NCBI GenBank assembly: GCA_019096195.1
Contig: JAGTXK010000090.1
Location: forward strand, 222,625 to 286,624
DNA: 64,000 nucleotides
DNA from: Boletus sp. NGJ
Taxonomy: Eukaryota; Basidiomycota; Agaricomycetes; Boletales; Boletaceae
Direction of reading: 5' to 3'
Shown here: piece after piece, positions 21,091 to 34,540 of the stretch
Numbering within the stretch: position 1 is the stretch's first letter
Layout: every line of letters begins with the position of its first letter
Notes under the pieces: generated by a model
Told to the model about the DNA's origin: nothing
Seen by the model: the letters and a program-made list of their open reading frames with translations, nothing else
Database searches by the model: none
Made by a program: the position numbers and the translations under genes

Positions 21091-24000
21091 TAAGTACTTG
21101 GTCAAGATATTCACACTGATCTATTTCTAGTCGGCAGCCATCTTAACATATATTTATTTGAAGGAATTTGCATATTTCTCCAAGATCATGGCATTCCTAT
21201 TATTTCATAAAGGTAGCCTTGACAAGGTTGACAAGGTCTTTTGAGGGACTGCAGAATAGGGTGTCATCTATGTATTTAATTACAAGAATGAACTGTTTCC
21301 CTTTCTTGTAAATACAAAGGCTAGCATCAGTTTTAAAACATTTAAAGCCTAGTTCTTTCATTGAAAAACTGAGGGCATTCCACCAAGCAAGACCTACTTG
21401 TTTAAGCCCATAAAGGGCACAGAGTAGTCATAGGAGTGGCAGGCAGTGCATTCAAATGTGGAATCCTTTGAGAGGAGTATAGGAAGAATGTGGAGGAGAA
21501 GGCTGGGGCATTCTCTCTCCATAATTAGTTTCATATTCTGAAGCCAGCAATTGGGGTCACACAAATTCAGGTCTTCAGTGCTTTTGAGTGTATGATTGTG
21601 GAAGGGAGGTGGAATCTCATCTAATGAATTAATAAATGTGGAGTCTGCTGGTAGGTTATGCTAGTGAGGATGACAAGAAACGTCACTAATTGACTTATGA
21701 GGCAAAGCCTTATTATAGCAAGGGAATAAATTCTCATTGAACAAAGCATGGCATAGATATGGAGGGAGTTATCTGATTGCATGAACAAAAGATTTGTATC
21801 ATTATTGGAGGTGATGCCTAAGTAAATCATAAGTTGCAAGTTCAGTTGCAACTTGCTATTACAAGTATCTGCAGGGAGGTGCATATATATATATATATAT
21901 GTACACCACATCTGAACATGCAGAGATGAAAGATGGTGGGAGGAACTTTATATAAGAGTTGGTAGAGTGTCCTCCATTCTAGACCCTTCTTGGCAATGTG
22001 GTTGTAAACATGGGCTGCATACATTAGAGCAAATTCTCAATAGAATGAAGGTAGGCAAGCATGAAGAAGCATCGCCTGAGCTACATCTATCAATGTTTGT
22101 ATAAACCATTCAGCTCTACCATTCTGTTGAGGAGTATGTGGCATAGACTCATATGTAGATATGAATACCATGGTCATGCATAAGTTGGTTAAAAACCTTG
22201 GACTTATATTCTTTCCCTGCATTGAACACCCATCTGACAATGCAGGAATCATGTTGTGTCTGAACATATTTAATAAAGTCTTTATTGGTCAATAAAGCCT
22301 AATCTTTAGAGCATAGGCATTAGACTCAGCTCATAGATGTATAATCATTATAAAAATGATGACATATTTATGCCAATGATATGATTCAACCTCAAAGGAC
22401 TTAAGGTCTAAGTGTACCAACTTGAATGGTTTAGATGCATGCAATTCTTGGGTTGAACAGCCAGGGTATACTAGATCTGTGGATGGTATATTAATGTCAG
22501 AAAAATCCTTAATGTTCTTTCATACAGCTCTCAGAACATCCTGTGAAGGGTGTTCAAGGCAGCAATGGAGTAAATCATAGTCAAGGGTGAGCATATCTAT
22601 ATTTGCATTACTCAAATTAGAGATGGTAGGGGCTTTAATCCAGTACATTGTACTTTCACCATGTGTATGGGACATTCTCTTGGTGTACTAATCATGAATG
22701 TTAATTATGTCAGAGGTACTAACAGCCATTAGGCAAGTATCTTTGAGCAATATGGCCAGGGAGATAAGTTTTACATAAGTGTACAGGCAGGCACACAAAT
22801 AGTCAGTGATAATTACACAACATTGCCATTGTACTATACAAGGATTGTTCCTTGTCCTATGATCAGAGCAGATCTGTTGGCTATCTGTGTATTGTGAGGA
22901 TGGGAGAATAGTTGGTATTCAATGTTGCAACAGAGTATTTTTTGTTCTTAGGCCTTGCAAGTGCTTGTAAGGCCTCAAGGTGCTGCTGGCTTCCAATTGC
23001 ATTGGAATTCTATCTGAAAATCTTGCAAGGTGATTGGAGGGCACCCATAAGGGGGTCAAATATAGTTTTTAGGATTCAAATAAGGCATCACAACCTTTTC
23101 AGCTTTCACTTATACATGTGAACTTGAAGTAAATCTGCTTGCAATTATATAGAATTGGATCACAATCTGTAATAATATGGCAGTATTGGAAGGATTGGTA
23201 TTATTGGTGAAATTGGGAGGAGGCCCTGGAATAAAGAAGCCATAGATCAGGCATGTCCTCCAAGTGTACTTTATGTGCTTTCTTTTTACCATTAATATTG
23301 TGTTCACAATTCTCACATAAATTACACTGAGTATAGGAGTGCAATGAAAGTGCCCATTTCTATAACAGAGGACAGGATATAGTCTACATATTGTGATGAG
23401 TAAGGCATTCACTTATCAGTCTCTACATTGGAAGGACATACTCATCATCATTTGCCTCACTGCCATTCAGGTCAATGTAGTTTTCATAGAGAAGCTCATA
23501 CATTTTCTCTTCTGCTTGCATTTCCTCTGGGGGTTCAGATCTCAGGGAAATGCAATCCTCTGGGTCAATTTAGTCTTCAACTGGTACTTTAATAATCTAT
23601 TCAAGACATTGGAGAAGGAAGTAGGAGAATGAAGCTCCAGACATGAAGATCTCCTCAAAAGGAGGGGTGTAGAAGATAGTGGTAACTGTGGAGGGACAAG
23701 AAATAGAGCCATGTCTTTTGACACTGCTCCTGTTTGTCTGGGGCAGCCTGCAAGTAGCAGCCATGACATTGCTTCTTCTTCTCCCTCTGACCTTGGTGTA
23801 AGGATGAACTCTGCTGCTACTGGGACTGAAACTGTGGATTCTTACCTTTGTGCTTGACAGTGCTGATCTTGTGAACAGCATAAGTGTTTTCCTTGCAGCA
23901 ATTAATGTGCTGCTACCATGCCTTCATGGCCATGTGCTCAAGTTCAGTAATAGGAGGAATCCTATCTGTTGCAGTGGTGGTGGTTCCAGCCGTGGCAATT

Positions 24001-24471
24001 TCTTCTGGTTTAGCCATATTAAGAATATGGGAGAGGACATCTATGTGGGCAGGCATTTTGGCAAGAATAATTATCACTTGAACAGGAGCAGCAATTGTAT
24101 ACTTAAATTCCACAAGACAAGTGAAGTGCACAATCATTTTTATAAAGGTGGGTGCTGGATGGTTGTTTTTTTAGGATGACAGTGTCTATCATCACTTGAT
24201 ACTTCATATAGACAGAGATAATGGATGGGGTAGAGAATTGCTTCTCTAGGCTGGTCCAGACATCAGAAGTGTAATCCTTACCAGCATACATGTTGTATAA
24301 GTTTACATCCAGCTTCAAAAGAATGTACTTGAGGGCATGGTCATCAAGAGTTTCCCACTCATCTACCTTATCCTGATTGCTGTGGTCTTTAGCAAGGGTA
24401 GGGACACTTTGGTTCATCACATGCCAGTAGTGTTGCTGCAGCTTCAAGCTGAATGTTTTAATCTCATCCAT
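21090..24471 (-). mobile_element. Ty1/copia fragment 3: gag, integrase and part of RT, degraded
   Basis: Runs on the minus strand from a gag start at 24,471 (LQQHYWHVMN, typical of copia gag) through a central region to integrase at about 22,270-21,900 (PHTPQQNGRAEWFIQT, then MYAAHVYNH) and RT at about 21,520-21,120 (YGLKQVGLAWWNAL, then IKYIDDTLFCSPSK, the YIDD active site). The 3' end, RNase H and LTRs are missing where it meets copia fragment 2 in opposite orientation. Integrase and RT come from a different copia lineage than fragments 1 and 2. A (TA)n microsatellite lies at about 21,882-21,902. Confidence 0.8.
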
Positions 24472-24506
24472 TTTATTATGAACCTTAATATATTATGGAT
24501 AGAAAT

Positions 24507-25770
24507 TGTTATAATACAAACATTTTCAAACTCTTTACATTCTATCTTATTTTTTCAATTTCTATTTCAAGTCACATGACTGTGCATATGACTGTAGGAA
24601 TAATCACATGACTTGATTTAGACCTATGACATCATATGATGTTATACCTTATGTTACCCATGCCTCTTTAATTTCTGCTTTTCTCACATAGCCCTTTTTA
24701 ATCTATTATCTCTCATGAATGCTTTTTACAATATTGCCTTATATAGTAATTTCTTTCACACACAGCTTGGTCTGTGCACACTCCTGTAATGTATATAAAG
24801 TAAACACTTTATGACTAGAATTCCCAGTCTAATCCATTTGTTCACTGCCATAGTCATTGCCTTGGTCATTGACCATTGTAGACTTGTATTGTTCAGACAA
24901 TGACTCCCCACCACATTTATTGTACCAGGATTTATGTAACCTGCAAAGTACATTGAGCCTTGTGGATGGTCATCAGTAGATTTCCTACCAGTTTCATTAC
25001 ACTTGGATTAGACTGCTATACACAATGCTCAGATTTCAGAGCTAAGGAAGATTGCATACACAGGCCCAGCATTAAGGGACATCTGCAGTACTTGACCACT
25101 TGACGGTCAATGAGTTTAACACTTGGCAAAGGTTATTCATATGCTTGTCTGCATTATAAATATGGATAAAGTTGCTACTGGGCATAGTGCACTAGCCCCT
25201 GTTGTCTGTTGAGTGTCTAACAGTCTGTATGGTGGTACTATGCTAGTATATTCAGGTTCTTGTGATCACCTGTGACATCATGAATAATGAGAGCAGTATT
25301 CACTTATGCCAAAACCAGGCAGATCCAGTTCTCCCCCCCCCCCAAATTCTTATTTGTTGTATTGTAATTTGTAACTTTCACATCAAGGTGTAGGTTCCCT
25401 AGAATCAGGTTGAAAGATACTTGATAGTAAGGGACTGAAAGAAGATATCACAATTCCTTCCCATTAAATTACATGCAAATGTAGTCAGATATATGAAGCA
25501 AACTCCAACTGACAACATTCCCTCCAACCTTCCAATGCCTTTGCAATTTATCACATTGCAATTCATCGCTCTTATCTCTGCCCCTTTTCCCTCCTGCATA
25601 AACCATATCAATTGATCTCAATGATCTTGTTCAATGCCTTGCATCATTACACATCAACAAAGCAAAAAACAATGTGACAAAAAAAATTGTGAACCCAGAC
25701 AAGTGGGATGGTGACAGAGTGACCTTCTGCATCTGGTGGGTCAAATTACTGTAGTCACAATCAATGTGGT
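24507..25770 (+). mobile_element. chromovirus (Ty3/gypsy) 5' end: LTR, self-primer site, leader and gag start
   Basis: The LTR (24,507-25,001) begins TGTTATAATAC and ends CATTACA. It has GTATATAAAG at 24,791 and CAGTCTAATCCA at 24,825-24,836, which is the exact complement of TGGATTAGACTG at 25,004-25,015 just after the LTR. The leader resembles those of the two complete chromoviruses. A degraded gag beginning (DKWDGDRVTFCIWWVKL) ends the homology near 25,770. There is a run of C at 25,333. The rest of the element is absent. Confidence 0.82.
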
Positions 25771-26764
25771 AGAAGCAAGCATACACTTATCTCCTTCCAA
25801 CTCTTTCAAGTTCCAGAAGAACCACAGTAGCAGTTCATAATCCATACTAGCACATAACTCTATGATATTATGAAACTATGGTAATATGTAATATTGTCAA
25901 TGACAGAAGCTATTTACCCAAGAAGTAAACAATGCTTTAAGTTGTAGAGAGTGTTCTGGTAGCAGAACTTGAAAGTATTCTATTACATTCACCCAATACC
26001 TAGGGTACTCAGGGTTGGGTATTGACCATAACATCTTTTTGAAAAGCATTTTGGCATAATAGGAGCCTAGTAACTGGCCAACTTGAACCTCTCCATTAAA
26101 CTTTACCCAAGTGAGAACAAACCTTTACATGTGTATTTACCTTTGTTTAGCCCTAGTCAGTGGGTCCAGACTTGAAAAACACAAAACCCTACTCTTTCAA
26201 TTGCAGTCTTCTAATTTGGATTAGATTCAGGGCAGAGACCCTGAATGACCCCTTTTTCCTACATTCCTCTTGCCAATAGCTCTTAAATGGCCTGCAGTAC
26301 CAGTACAGTCACATCTCATAATAACATTACTCAGTTGCAAATTCACAGCAAGTAGCATGAGCAGGTATAGTATAAATGGAGATGAGATGGTTCATATGGG
26401 AATTCTTTTTCACACAAATGGTATGTATCTTGCACATCTCAAGATTATGGACATTGAACCCGCTGTTCCAGATCAGAACCATCAAGCCCATGGAAACACC
26501 ATGTATATTACAATGATGATGTGATCCTCTTGATTTATGTGATCAGTCTGTGCAATCTGATTAGCCTTGGTTTCATTTGCAGTGCAAACTCTAAGCAACA
26601 TACAATCTTCTCCAACATGACCACATTGGATGTTGGGGACTCGCCAGTCACAGCAACTAGTAGTTACTGAAATTCTTAGTCAAACCTTATTCTTATTGTA
26701 CAAATAAACTCTATATTACTGAGTTGCTAGAAGAAGCCAGGAAGTCAGAATCCCTGGAAACCTG
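25771..26764. other. no recognised gene
   Basis: AT-rich and CpG-poor, with only short open frames and no motif or repeat that I can name. Confidence 0.35.
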
Positions 26765-26769
26765 GTGAC

Positions 26770-27890
26770 TTGGCATGTGAGAGGTCACCAAGCCCTCTTC
26801 TTGCAGACCATGAAGATGCTGAAAGAGCCCTCAGTTGTAGCAAAAAGTATTATGTCAATCATCAGATGCATCTCAAGGACCTCACAGATTTCTGCTGGAC
26901 TCCAGGTTCTCATTCGGACCTATTTCACTATATTCAAGCCTATACCACCAAAAAGGCTATTTCCTATCAACTCCACTAGGGCATCTTTTCAGGTTGGAAG
27001 ACCTCAGAATTGCTTCCAAAGTGACTTTGCAAACAAGCTCATTGAGGATCTTAAATGGCAAAGTGAGATCATCTCTGATTGCATAGGAGATGCTCCAGAA
27101 CAGAGAAATATCCCTCAAGAAGGCTGTGCCAGACTTGAAGTCCCAGTTTTTTTAGCTCATGTAGATGATGTCTTGACTGATTTCCCAAGACATCTGTTTA
27201 AACAAATCATGGTTCAGATTCCTGCTCATCATTGGTGGTCAGTCATTATGCTTATATCTCACACTCCTCCATAGATATTTCAAATGGCTGCTCCTTGCTG
27301 CCATTCATACCATTATTTACAATCATTACACTGCCCCTGCCAAGGATCGCTCTTTTGAGAATACCCTTGCTCTCAGTGCCATGATGATCTGGATTCAGAA
27401 TGGCACACATTACACTCCAGGCTATCACTTACTCAGCTTGGAAAAAGTGGCATGCCCCAAAGTTTTCCTTGAAGAAGATGCTGACCCAGATGATCCAGAT
27501 GCCCTAACCTCGTCTTACATATATAAGGCAGGGACCTATTTTCTGTGTGATGTTGTGTGGGACACAAGAACATATGTTTATCATATTCCATTTTCTAAGG
27601 CCTTTGATCCACAACTGATCACTCAGGCATATGAAAAGGGAACGATGAACGAGCTTCAAACTGCCCAGAGACAGCCTCATGGTGAATGCACCAACAATCA
27701 TACTTCCAATAACACCATCAATGTTTGTTCCCTCAGAACTTCTGATTGTCCCCTGCCAGTCCTCAGCCACTGTCTTGACAATATCGCTCTTCCCAACCCC
27801 CATGTCCTCATGGTTCCGACATTGACCATTTTGAACAACATGGAGGTGGCAATTGCAAGCTCATTGTTCTCAAGCTCGTTGTTCTATTGA
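26770..27890 (+). pseudogene. unrecognised coding region, probably two or more exons
   Basis: Two long frames (26,765-27,274 and 27,381-27,890, 169 codons each) with protein-like composition and acidic tracts (FLEEDADPDDPDAL) lie in the same orientation, separated by about 100 bp. The end of the first may be spliced near 27,240-27,290. No domain was recognised. C->T decay is milder here than in the copia fragments. It may be a host gene or part of an unidentified mobile element. Confidence 0.35.
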
Positions 27891-30075
27891 TGAATCCATC
27901 CCAAATAGTCTAAGAACCCTAAGAATCCTCTCAAAAGTCAAGTCCAGCTTATCTTGGAACAGATGTTCTATGACATCCTTCCGTTTCATGCAGCAACACA
28001 TTTGCCACAATCTGACAGTCTGCTTCTACCCACATATCAAATGTTGATTCCCATCTCTTTTGTTGTCTGAAGTTGAGATTGAGATATATGACACACGGTC
28101 TATCATCCGAATCCCCTTGATCTTGCTGAATCCGTTGTGTGAAATTTCAAATAATTGTTTGAGTTTCAATTACATGCATTCCTGTTCTGACCACCAGCAA
28201 TAGATCAAGGTCTTGCATCTCATATTCCCGGATATGCTGTCCATCCAGATGTATCTGGTCACACAGCACCATATCCAGAATCAACCAAGACACCCCCACA
28301 AGCCATTTACCTCTCTGCTTTCTTATTTCTTGACTTCTGGAGCAATGGCCACGATATTCCCTCCATCAATTTGTCCGCATATTCTTTCTCCTCCTCCTCC
28401 ACCTAACGAGATAAACGGTACCAATACCTCTTCTTGACACTATGTCAATATCCCCACTTTCTCCTCCAGGTTGTTGATGTTCTGCATATATATCCATACC
28501 ATTCATTATTCCATGCTCGTTTAGCTGTTTCACCAGCTTATGAAACATGGTAGGTTCGCTCTCCTCCATCGCTTGAACTAGACTTGCCATGAGAGCCTTG
28601 GGCATGTTGCTGCCTGGGTAGATGCCCTTCAAGCCCATCGTTCTTCCCTAGCAAACCCAGGAAAACCAAAGGCATGTGTGAAAATCTTTATTCTTACTGA
28701 ACTGCTCTCATTCATCCTCAATCACGCGATGGCTCAGGCCACTTGATGGATTGTCTGGTTTGGTTAGAAGATGGCATTGTGGCCTAGGTATGTGGTCCAT
28801 CCTCGTGCTTGAATTGTTGATCTTGACACATAGTCTTGTGAGCTAGTGCTTTTAGTCTGATTCATTGTGATCACTGCCACCGTTGAAACGTTGACATTCG
28901 CTTCACCGCTTTTGCCATCTGACCATCCATCCCTCTCCTCTTACCCTCACCTGTCATCCCTATCACCACGATGTTCCCGTCTCTGTCCGTCAACCACCCC
29001 TGTGTCACTCTCATGCTCATATGCAAACACAAACTAGAAGGTGCCAATGTCATCACCTTGCCCTTGCCTTCACCAAAGGCATCCTTTTGGAGCCTGAGTA
29101 TGATGAGTTCATGAATGAGTTTATGATTAAAAATATCTTGTGCATACCCTAAACCTTTCGTTCAATTTGAAGTGGTTGTTGTATACACACCCCAACGGAC
29201 CAAATTGAGATGGATACCACTGACTTGGATGCCAACCATGGCAGATTTTCTCCACAGATCTTTCCTTCTCTTTCCTCCCCTGCTTCAGGCAATATTTCAT
29301 CCAATTCAACGATGATGTTCAAGGAACAGGTTTAGTTGTGTTGACAAGGCTCCCCTCCAGCTTCACCCCTTTCTTCTTTTACCCTCACAGCATCAGCAAT
29401 GAAGAAGCTCATAGCTGCATCTGGCTCATTGACCCCAAGGGCCTTATCTATGATGGTCACAACAACATGACAGAATATAAGAAAGGCAGATCATCAAGCC
29501 CACTGCCTTTGCTTTACCCGTTCCCTCCCGTCGCTTGTTGCCTATCAGACCTTGACCTTCTCAAATACTGACTTGAAACACCCACTTCGCTCATGATCAA
29601 CACCTCAGAACATTTCAGGGTTGCTCTTGCCATGGTAAGAAGTCACGTTTCAGAGAGTTTTGTTGATGTGAAGTGAAAAAGCTATCACCAGCTTCAGACA
29701 TGGGGGAATTGAGGCCACAGAAAGCATTGACATTGGTTGCCTCCTCAGTGGGGGTCTTTAGAAGATATAAAATGCATGTAATGGTCCCACTCAAAATCAT
29801 TGTGTCCTCTACATGCAAGTAATGCAGGTTAAGATGCCATTGTACTCGTGGGATATATGGTCATTGTTTTTCTCCACAAGTCAGTCAAGCCAATCTTAAA
29901 AACAGTGACACCATCAAAGACGATTTTTTCTTCTGTTGCCTCCATAAATCGAAAGAACGAGAGTGCAAGTGTACCTAACCAGTCCTGCCTACTATATCTT
30001 ATGAAATCAGTCAAAAGTGCATTGTCGGTTCTTCATAATGATGTTGTACCTTTGCACCAGGTTGTACCTCAAAGT
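27891..30075. other. decayed coding-like sequence, not identified
   Basis: Several short frames occur on both strands. The most protein-like is on the minus strand at 28,030-28,640 (start MGLKGIYPGSNMPK) and continues in fragments that suggest introns or frameshifts. On the plus strand 29,338-29,571 is also open. No family could be named, and no repeat boundaries were found before the DIRS-like element. Confidence 0.3.
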
Positions 30076-30142
30076 TCAGATGGTGCAGTGCATTGAGTTC
30101 AAGCCAATTGGACTAGCCTTAGAGGGGCACCAGGACAAGAAG

Positions 30143-31092
30143 CTAGCAAAGCCGAGGCAGAATAGACCGATCATGCAAAAGAACAGCCTGCAAGAGTGTG
30201 GGATGGCGACGAATATAGCGCTCAAAGGTGTCTGATTTCCACCTCCCAATAGCTTGAATTTAGGAGAGTGGAACACCTGCAGCAGCAAGTGATGTGGCAC
30301 CACCAGCACGCATTGAATGACCCCCAATAGACTTAGGGAGGAAGCGATGTAACCTAGACATAAACCAGGAGTGAGAAGGCACAGAACCATCAGAACAGAC
30401 CCATAACTGAGGAAACAATGGGAACAAGACATCACGAGATACAATGTACTGGTGAAAAATGCAGTGTGGATCAGGAGCAGAAGTGCTCTTTTGAATGACG
30501 ACCTGATCACCTTCAAAGAGATCATCAATCTTGGGCTGAGGAATGGAGAAGGTGATGGAGGTGGAGTCCAGATGGACATCATGTCTCCAGGAGATCTTGG
30601 AGAGTGAGCGAAGATGTGAGCTGTCAGGCTGGACAAGCTCCCTAAGCACAACAGACCAAAGAAGTCCACAAGGAGCAGGGTGAGGAACAGCAATCTGTCA
30701 TGGGACAGAGGCTAGATGACATCATCTTCAGTGAGGGGTGCTTTTTGGTGCACAGGACGAGAGGAACGGCGCAGAGAACCTTTGAGTGTGCGCACAACCA
30801 GGGGAGAATATCTGTTGGAGCAAACAGATGGAAAGGTTGACTTGAGTTCGGATACAATGCCGGCCAGGTAGGCACGAACAGAGCGCGGCTCGATGTGATG
30901 GGACATGCAGGTAACATATAGGGACAGGGTATTGGCAGTAGGACAGAGGTCAAGGTGATGGAGTTGGCAGAAGGTGAGATAGGAATTCAGAGCGGATGAG
31001 TAGACTGCTTGAGTGGATCGGTCAAGAGCACAGCCAAGAGTAATGGAACGCTCCATGGACCAAGCAGCTCGGGAGGAGATGGTGAGGGTCAT
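30143..31092 (-). pseudogene. tyrosine recombinase of the DIRS/Ngaro-like element
   Basis: The N-terminal core-binding domain (RSTQAVYSSALNSYLTFC) leads to the catalytic domain with GGHSMRAGGATSLAAAG (HxxR box) and IQAIGRWKSDTFERYIRRHP, whose Tyr is the expected nucleophile. These enzymes insert circular cDNA instead of a DDE integrase. Defects: a TAG after DDVI near 30,717, a single-base deletion near 30,640 (a GGGG run now GGG) that shifts frame before ELVQPD, and a TAA just before IQAIGRW. All three are outside the catalytic residues. Confidence 0.85.
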
Positions 31093-31141
31093 AACTTGGC
31101 TGCCCCCAGCGCAGGTCGAGGGGGTTGAAAGGCAGAAATGG

Positions 31142-31878
31142 TCAGCTCAGGGTATGATGCTGCAAGCTGAGCATTCTGAAGACGAGACAGCGAATTCCAG
31201 GGACATGGAACAGTCGAAAGTCAAACCCTCGACTAAGCACAAGATCGGCAACCTGAATCAACATCCAGTTGAATGCAGGGCAGTGCTGAAAGCGAATTGA
31301 ACAGCGGACAGTGTTTAGGCTGTCTGTGAAGACTGCAAGGCGTTGTCCTTCTGTGAGACGGGATGCTGCATCAAGGATGGCTGCACAGACACACAGAGAC
31401 TCGAGATAGAAGATAGATCCTCCAAGCTGGGCGAAGATGTCATGGGCTCGTGCATGGAATGCTAGCCTGCATGATAGGTACCAGAAGCCCAAACCGAATG
31501 GGGAGGCATCACAATACACACGAAGGATGGAAGGTGAGTGGTCATCGAACGACCAGGCAACAGAGCGAAGGAAGTAGATTCCATCTGAATGAATAAGATG
31601 ATCGACCATCCAAGTCAACTCCCTCTCAAGATCCCGGTTCACCCATAGAAGTGCCTTCTGAAACAGCTTGCCAGCTGTCTTGGCATAGAGGGCAGAGAGA
31701 CCAGGGCAAAGGAGAGGATACACATTGGATGGCCAGCAATGTGCTGGAAATCTCTCAAAGGACGTCTCGTGCCATGTAGAGCGAAATCATGAACAGCTGT
31801 GATGAGCTGGAGCTTAGACTCCTCTGACATGCATACCCTTATGAGGTTTGGGTGGACATCAAAACCAATGATGGGCAA
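31142..31878 (-). pseudogene. RT thumb and RNase H of the DIRS/Ngaro-like element
   Basis: Starts with the post-palm block LPIIGFDVHPNLIRV and the helical GTRRPLRDFQHIAG segment. A frame change near 31,700 follows, then RNase H: LRVYCDASPFGLGFWY (first Asp), an ESL acid, FTDSLNTV (Asp) and FRLFHVPG near the C terminus, where the usual N-x-x-AD-x-LSR end is decayed. Confidence 0.82.
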
Positions 31879-31879
31879 T

Positions 31880-32831
31880 TTGTCTTCAAAGAGAAAGCCT
31901 CGAGATTGTTAAACTCAGTAGCTGGAGGAGATGGTAAGGGCTCAGCAAGCTTGATCCAGCACACAGTCCTGCTCCTGACAGCTGCAGCTGGGTCCCACAC
32001 AAAGTGTCTCCTGAACTTCTGACCCCTACTGAGCTCCTGATTGAGGCTTCGACTTTGGACACTTGGGCCGTCTGTGAGCTCCTCCACACTTGTTGCGATC
32101 GCAGACATGACAGTAGGAGCATTCAGATGCTTGCTTGTGACAGGTGCCTCTATTCCAGTTATGGCAGGGCTCTCTGCCTCCAGCACTGGCTGACTTGCCA
32201 GCTCGCTTTCCGCCCTGTCCTCCCTCTCCGGGACTCGGACCCATGCCAAATGAGGTGAGATGGTTCTGAGGTCCTCAAACCGGGCAAAATCAGAGAGGCG
32301 AAGGTGCTTTTGATTGGCAGCTTGGAGTCTGATGGCCTTGTCGAGGTCAATGACCCTGGAGTGGAACGTGGGGGAGATGGAGGCAAAGAGGGCCGACATA
32401 TACACTTGGTAGGCCACATATTCAGAGTATCGTGATCGCTTGGATGGTCTTGCCAAATGCAATGACCCAGTCCCCATGCGACCTGATGGCCTTGGATTGC
32501 TTGGGGACTCGAACTGAGATCTGGAAGAGGTCTCCCACATCTTGGCTTTGTTTAATCTCGATATCAGGACCTTGGCAAGGTGACTGCAAACCCCTTGACA
32601 ATGTTGAGTCACTGGTTGGGCATTCAGGTGAGAGCAGGATCTTTCTGACAACATAAGTGGGGTCTGTTGCCCAGTCCTCAAAGAGGTCGAGACACTGCTG
32701 CACCTCGGTTCGAACCCAATGTGCACCTGGCAAGCAAATGAGAGGACTATGGAGAGAGGGGCTGAAAGTGTGCTCTCAGTGGCTTGCCAGTCGGAGTTTG
32801 AATCAGAGTTTGGAAAGAGGGGCTTTGCCAC
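31880..32831 (-). pseudogene. gag-like protein of the DIRS/Ngaro-like element
   Basis: Long frame from MAKPLFPNSDSNSD at 32,831. In an overlapping frame at 32,026-32,244 lies a Cys/His cluster (CHNWNRGTC, then CSYCHVC and CGGAH) typical of the zinc-finger tail of fungal DIRS-like gag proteins, so a frameshift separates the two parts. This protein packages RNA in related elements. Confidence 0.65.
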
Positions 32832-33012
32832 AATAATGTGGCACAGATGAGGAATCTGATCACAATGGTGTGGTCAGTCAAAAAATAAGCAGGGACCCTC
32901 CAACCATAGTGATATGGCTAGTGAGTGTGCTTATTATGATGGACTGGCAAAGGCATGGTGCATGTGATAGTGGCATTGTCCAATTTGCCTTGTATAAACT
33001 GAGTTTAAACCC

Positions 33013-34540
33013 AAATTAAAGTGACGTGTCATCGGGACACTTTTTTCAGCAATATTTCTATTCTACAATGTAGTACTTTATATGCCCTTTCTTGGCTTTT
33101 CTCACTGCCTCTAGTCCTCTAGGCATATTCTCTATCAATCCTTGACAGTTCTCAACCTCTATCTTTCCCCACTCCACTTCAATTCTCTCTTAAAGTTCCC
33201 ATACTTCTTTTGGTGGTGTTGTATAGGTTTAACCTTTTTTTGAGGATTTGTCAGAGATCTTCAATAAGATTAAGGTCTGGAGATTGTGCTGGCCAGTCAA
33301 CAAGCTTAATCCCTTGACATTCCAATCACTTCCATAATGATAAAAGTCACACAACTGTGTATAGAGAGAATCAGTAAAACTGAATGAAAATATAATCTAA
33401 ACTCACTTTATTAACCAGGTTATTGATGTCAGTCAGCGACAACAACATCCTTTTCTGCTGAATCTCGCTGGTTCTCTGTCCATTTCTCATTTATCTTGTG
33501 GCTGCATTCAGCAACAAAAGATTTGTTCTGTGGCAAATCATGATCATAAGTGGTGGAGATAATGCGATGTGAACCAAAAGGTGGCAATGAAGCTTCAGAG
33601 AGTGAATACCCACCCATATCCACTGTTAACAGCGGGCTGTAAGGATGCTTGGGCAGTGCTGCAGATATGCACTGATATGTCAATTGATGAGTAGAAAGCA
33701 CAGGTCAACCAGCCCTAGTGGCACCAGAGAACACAGGATTCCAGAGAGTATTGTCCCTTGGCTGGAACATAAGGTTGCTGGGAATTAGGGTAGTTTAATG
33801 TTGACATTCAGATCATTGTGATTACTCACAGTAATTCAATGTAGAGAAATCTGAGTACAGGAAATCCACCAGCACCTGGTGTTCAATGAGAGTAGTCTGG
33901 GGAAAAAAGAAAGATACTGAGAGTCATTGCCTCTCCCATGTGACCAATGGTCAGGGCTATGAAATTCTCAACCAGTTTGTGTGTTGGAGAATCTACTCAA
34001 TCTTGAGTTAGAGGTTTGTTGGAAAACGATGCAAACCAACACCTATGCTCTTGTTTGATAAATGTTGGCAGTGCAAAATGATGGAACCAAGGGAGTTCTG
34101 TGTGTAGGTGTCTTCAACTTGGTGGAGGTCACTGCCCACACTCATAAGCCATTGTAAGTCTCTAACTCCCAGTGAGTGGCCACGAGTTGTGCCAAAATAC
34201 CCTTTGGCTTTTTGATGACCACCATGTGCAGAACATGGCGCTTGATCACATTCCTGGCTTTTTTTTGTGCCCTTGGCACCATGGCTATATCTGTGCATTG
34301 GTGCAGTGGCATGATGGTGCTGGGGGTCATTATCTTGTTGAAAGATAATGCTGTCCTCAGAACTTTCTATGAAGGAAGCAGATTATCCTCCAAAATGGAA
34401 ACATACAGTACTGCTAAGCATTCATTCTCCCTTCAACCTTTGCAAGAATTCCCACTCCACTCCAACTCATGCATCCCCAAATCATCAAGGAACCTTCTCC
34501 AAACCTTACTGTTCCCTGAACTTTCTTGTCTTGCAAAGGA
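33013..34540 (-). mobile_element. Tc1/mariner family B, copy 4, in two pieces
   Basis: The 3' part (33,013-about 33,340) has an inner piece of the inverted repeat and the transposase C terminus up to the DLNP motif. The central catalytic part (about 34,318-34,540) contains the DNDP box and the GSLMIWGC-type region. Between them is about 980 bp of unrelated sequence. Both outer ends are missing: one is cut against the DIRS-like element and the other fades near 34,540. Confidence 0.75.
33341..34317. other. unrelated insert within Tc1-B copy 4
   Basis: Contains a 90-codon minus-strand frame (33,429-33,701) of protein-like composition ending KDVVVAD, with no recognised domain, and otherwise nothing assignable. 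No target duplication was seen at its edges. Confidence 0.4.

Larger units (their letters stand above)
30076..33012 (-). mobile_element. DIRS/Ngaro-like tyrosine-recombinase retrotransposon, RT core deleted
   Basis: Minus-strand order is 5' terminal region (33,012-32,832), gag (32,831-about 31,880), end of RT plus RNase H (31,878-31,142) and tyrosine recombinase (31,092-30,143), the order of DIRS-like elements. The RT palm with its YxDD box is absent between gag and the RNase H connection, so the copy cannot transpose alone. CpG is well kept compared with the copia elements. The 5' terminal region recurs at 39.8-40.1 kb. It is followed on the right by Tc1-B copy 4. Confidence 0.85.
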
